This document shows positions 5,513-7,861 of a DNA stretch of 7,861 nucleotides, piece after piece. Below the pieces are notes generated by a model that saw only the letters and a program-made list of their open reading frames with translations, had not been told where the DNA came from and made no database searches. A program made the position numbers and the translations under genes. Within the stretch, counting starts at the first letter, position 1; each line of letters opens with the position of its first letter. This DNA is from Candidatus Blautia intestinipullorum (GTDB taxonomy: Bacteria > Bacillota > Clostridia > Lachnospirales > Lachnospiraceae): NCBI GenBank assembly GCA_019120475.1, contig DWVA01000259.1:1-7861 (forward strand). Direction: 5' to 3'.

Positions 5513-6391
5513 TTAATATCTCCTTTTCTCTTTTAATTCTTCATATAAGCTAAGATAATTTTCATACCGCAGCCTGCTGATCTCTCCCTGTTCCAGTGCC
5601 TGCTTTACTCTGCAGTCAGGCTCATGGATATGAACGCAGCCCTGAAACCTGCATCCGTCCTCAAATTTCCGGAACTCGGGAAAATAATCTTTCAGCTCGC
5701 TCTGCTCCATATCTGTGAGATACAGAGAAGAGAATCCGGGGGTATCCATGAGATATGTGTTTTCTCCTGCCGGGATCACCTGAGAATGGCGGGTTGTATG
5801 ACGCCCTCTTTTCAGCTTACGGCTGATCTCCCCTGTTTCCATTTTCACCTGACTCTGGAGAAGGTTCGTCAGGGATGATTTTCCTACGCCGGAGGGGCCG
5901 GCCACAACTGTCATTTTCCCTTTCAGGACATTTCGGATCTCTTCTATTCCCTCTCCTTCTTTTGCGCTGGAAAGGATCACCTTATATCCGCATTCACGGT
6001 AGATCTTTGCTAAAGGCTGTACCTTTTCCTCTTCTGCCAGATCCTTCTTATTAAAGCAGATCACCGAAGGGATCCCCGCCTGATCCATCATGATCAGGAA
6101 TCTGTCCAGAAGCAGAAAATTAGGGCTGGGATCTTCCATGGCAAAGATTACAAACGCCTGATCCACATTCGCAACCGCAGGACGAAGAAGCGTATTCTGT
6201 CTCGGCAGTATTTTCACAAGATTCCCTTCTTTTTCCTGCCGGCTTAAAATATGGATCTCCACATTGTCTCCTACAAGCGGCTTCTGGTTATCCTTGCGGA
6301 AAATCCCCTTTGCCTTGCATTCATAGACTATGCCGTCTTCTCCGCAGACATAATAAAATCCGGCAATCCCTTTTATGATCTTTCCTGTCAT
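5513..6391 (-). CDS. rsgA: Small ribosomal subunit biogenesis GTPase RsgA (YjeQ)
   Basis: RsgA is a circularly permuted GTPase that acts late in 30S subunit maturation, where it checks the decoding centre. The 292 residues contain an N-terminal OB fold (about 1-70), then the G motifs in permuted order: NKKD G4 (114-117), SSAKEGEG G5 (141-148), GPSGVGKSS P-loop G1 (165-173), GRHTTRH G2 region (196-202) and DTPG G3 (216-219). The C-terminal zinc site is intact as C-x4-C-x-H-x5-C, with Cys247, Cys252, His254 and Cys260. The length is normal for the family. The start lies three bases after the kinase stop codon with only a weak ribosome binding site, suggesting coupled translation. In Firmicutes RsgA is commonly encoded beside the PASTA kinase and is reported as a kinase substrate in B. 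subtilis (family knowledge); the adjacency is seen here. Confidence 0.98.
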   Translation of the reverse strand: MTGKIIKGIAGFYYVCGEDGIVYECKAKGIFRKDNQKPLVGDNVEIHILSRQEKEGNLVKILPRQNTLLRPAVANVDQAFVIFAMEDPSPNFLLLDRFLIMMDQAGIPSVICFNKKDLAEEEKVQPLAKIYRECGYKVILSSAKEGEGIEEIRNVLKGKMTVVAGPSGVGKSSLTNLLQSQVKMETGEISRKLKRGRHTTRHSQVIPAGENTYLMDTPGFSSLYLTDMEQSELKDYFPEFRKFEDGCRFQGCVHIHEPDCRVKQALEQGEISRLRYENYLSLYEELKEKRRY

Positions 6392-6394
6392 AGA

Positions 6395-7861
6395 TCACTC
6401 TGCCTTTTCAAAAGTCAGGGGATAGGAGCCAAGCTGCTGGAAGCTTCCGTCTATCAGTTCATATACGTATAAGGTTCCCTGGCTGACGCCTGGAATTCCG
6501 GTAATATCCAACTGATACGGGAATTCGAGAGCCTGTCCGTCCACAATATTCGTGGACTCTGTTTCTCCGTTGGCTTCCTGAACCAGCTCAAGGCGAAGAG
6601 CTCCTCCCTGGTATCCCTGAGGCGTATTCAGCGTCTGAGTGCATTTCCAGACTTCGCCGTTTGCAGCCGCTGTATTATTCTGCTGGGCAGTACTGCTGGT
6701 TTCTGTTCCCGTACTTTCTTCTGCAGTTCCGGGAGCCTGATCTCCGCTGCTGACCGTAATGGTGATGGGTTCGTCAGGATCTGCGCTGGAGTAAGCCTCC
6801 AGGCTCTGGGAGATAACTTCTCCTGCAGGAATTTCCGAGTTCTGTTCTTCTACCACTTCGATATCTGTCCATTTTCCCAGAGTAGTCAGCGCGTCGTCCT
6901 CTGACATTCCAACAACACTGGGCACCTCTGCGCTGCCGCCGAAATCAAGGCCGCGGCTGACAGTAAGAGTCACCGAATCTCCTGCGTTCACGGTACTTCC
7001 TGCTTCCGGCGTAACCGCGATCACATATCCCGGCGACACAACAGGATTTCCGCTTCCGTCATCCTCGCTGTATTCTTTCTGCACATTTACAGTAAGTCCC
7101 TGGTTCTCCAGTGCGTGCTGCACTTCGATTCCCGGCTGTCCCTCTACATTGGGAATGGTAATCTCTTCTTCTCCGGCGCTGATATAGTATTTAAGCGTCG
7201 TATACGCCTCTACCATGGTGCCGGCGGGAATATCCTGGGAAGAAATCCTTCCTTTTTCCTGTGTGGAAGGCTCTTCTCCGATCATCTGCGTTCCCAGATT
7301 CACTTCCTCTACAAGAGCTTTCGCTTCCTCTTCCGTCTTTCCCACCAGATCCGGCACCTGGACCAGTCCGCTGTCGTCGTTTTCTGTCTGCTGCGTACTG
7401 TTGTTTTCATTTCCGGAATCTGTTCCAAGGAGCCCTGTGGCTCTCACTATGAAAAAAATAACGGCGATCAGAATTACAGCGCCTGCAAGGAAACCTGCAA
7501 TAGTCACTGCTCTGCTTACAGTCCTTCTTCTCTGATTACGTGCTTTTTTCTGAAGATTGCGGCGGCGTTCATATTCATCGTCGTCATCGCCGTCGTCATA
7601 ATCTGTATCGTAATCCTCCTCTTCCTCAAGGGGAGCCGCTTCCGTTCTCCTGGAACTGCTCCTGGTTTTCGGAGTATGCTTGATCTCACCCAGCTCTTCG
7701 TCGGAGATCACAACTGTTTTTGCGTCATTGTCCACATCGGACAGCTTCACAAAATCTCCCTGAGGATCGATCAGCGAATGTTTCAGATCCGCTATCACAT
7801 CTTCCATTTTTGCGTACCGGCGTCCTACGCTCTTCTGTGTACACTTAAAGATAATCTGTTC
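6395..7861 (-). CDS. pknB: PASTA-domain Ser/Thr protein kinase (PknB/PrkC/Stk1 type), N-terminal kinase domain cut by window edge
   Basis: The frame stays open past the in-frame ATG at 7807 to the right edge, so that ATG is not the start; 488 residues are visible. Residues 1-28 (KCTQKSVGRRY followed by the ADLKHSL helix) are the last helix of a Hanks-type kinase domain. Then follow a cytoplasmic linker with an acidic patch (79-98), a basic patch (99-113), one membrane helix (about 118-139) and three PASTA repeats (about 167-230, 231-304, 311-373), each ending in a Y-I-S or T-V-S type strand. A Ser/Thr/Asn/Gln-rich linker (374-402) leads to a C-terminal domain (about 403-488) that is not PASTA and that I do not recognise. 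PASTA kinases sense muropeptides or lipid II at the septum and phosphorylate division and cell-wall proteins. It heads rsgA by 3 bp; the cognate PP2C phosphatase gene is expected just upstream, outside the window (inference). Confidence 0.95.
   Translation of the reverse strand, partial: EQIIFKCTQKSVGRRYAKMEDVIADLKHSLIDPQGDFVKLSDVDNDAKTVVISDEELGEIKHTPKTRSSSRRTEAAPLEEEEDYDTDYDDGDDDDEYERRRNLQKKARNQRRRTVSRAVTIAGFLAGAVILIAVIFFIVRATGLLGTDSGNENNSTQQTENDDSGLVQVPDLVGKTEEEAKALVEEVNLGTQMIGEEPSTQEKGRISSQDIPAGTMVEAYTTLKYYISAGEEEITIPNVEGQPGIEVQHALENQGLTVNVQKEYSEDDGSGNPVVSPGYVIAVTPEAGSTVNAGDSVTLTVSRGLDFGGSAEVPSVVGMSEDDALTTLGKWTDIEVVEEQNSEIPAGEVISQSLEAYSSADPDEPITITVSSGDQAPGTAEESTGTETSSTAQQNNTAAANGEVWKCTQTLNTPQGYQGGALRLELVQEANGETESTNIVDGQALEFPYQLDITGIPGVSQGTLYVYELIDGSFQQLGSYPLTFEKAE

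Noticed and set aside
7805..7807. ATG as the start of a separate PASTA membrane protein without kinase domain
   Set aside because: The frame continues upstream to the window edge and the preceding residues (KCTQKSVGRRY) are the conserved end of a kinase domain, so this Met is internal.

Overview
The window looks like a low-GC Gram-positive chromosome of the class Clostridia, most likely a Lachnospiraceae-type gut anaerobe. This is inferred from protein style and gene order (PASTA kinase, rsgA, rpe, thiN, then ychF-lgt, then mraZ-rsmH); no 16S or other marker is present to confirm it. Every supported gene lies on the minus strand, so transcription runs from high to low coordinates. I see no tRNA, rRNA, CRISPR array, insertion sequence or phage gene.

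In transcription order there are three units. Unit 1 (7861 to about 4154) is a tightly packed operon: the C-terminal part of a membrane Ser/Thr kinase with three PASTA domains (pknB/prkC, kinase domain cut off by the window edge), rsgA (ribosome-assembly GTPase), rpe (ribulose-phosphate 3-epimerase) and thiN (thiamine diphosphokinase). Gaps are 3, 0 and 8 bp, and a possible terminator overlaps the thiN stop codon. Unit 2 (about 4124 to 1488) starts at a strong sigma-A-type promoter and carries ychF (ribosome-binding ATPase) and lgt (prolipoprotein diacylglyceryl transferase), ending in a good GAAA-loop terminator. Unit 3 (1420 to beyond position 1) is the start of the division and cell wall (dcw) cluster: promoter, tandem MraZ boxes, a structured leader, mraZ and rsmH (cut by the left edge).

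Functionally this is a housekeeping neighbourhood joining cell-wall sensing and division (PASTA kinase, MraZ, RsmH), ribosome maturation and translation (RsgA, YchF, RsmH), central and cofactor metabolism (Rpe, ThiN) and envelope lipoprotein modification (Lgt).

I found no undescribed multi-gene system. The points most worth a second look are: (i) the Lgt protein, which lacks the residues aligned with E. coli Arg143 and Arg239 and has an acidic C-terminal tail of about 150 residues; (ii) the mraZ control region, with three exact AAGTGGT repeats at 10-bp pitch just after the -10 box and a perfect 9-bp inverted repeat, with a competing hairpin, just upstream of the ribosome binding site; (iii) the non-PASTA extracellular C-terminal domain of the kinase.
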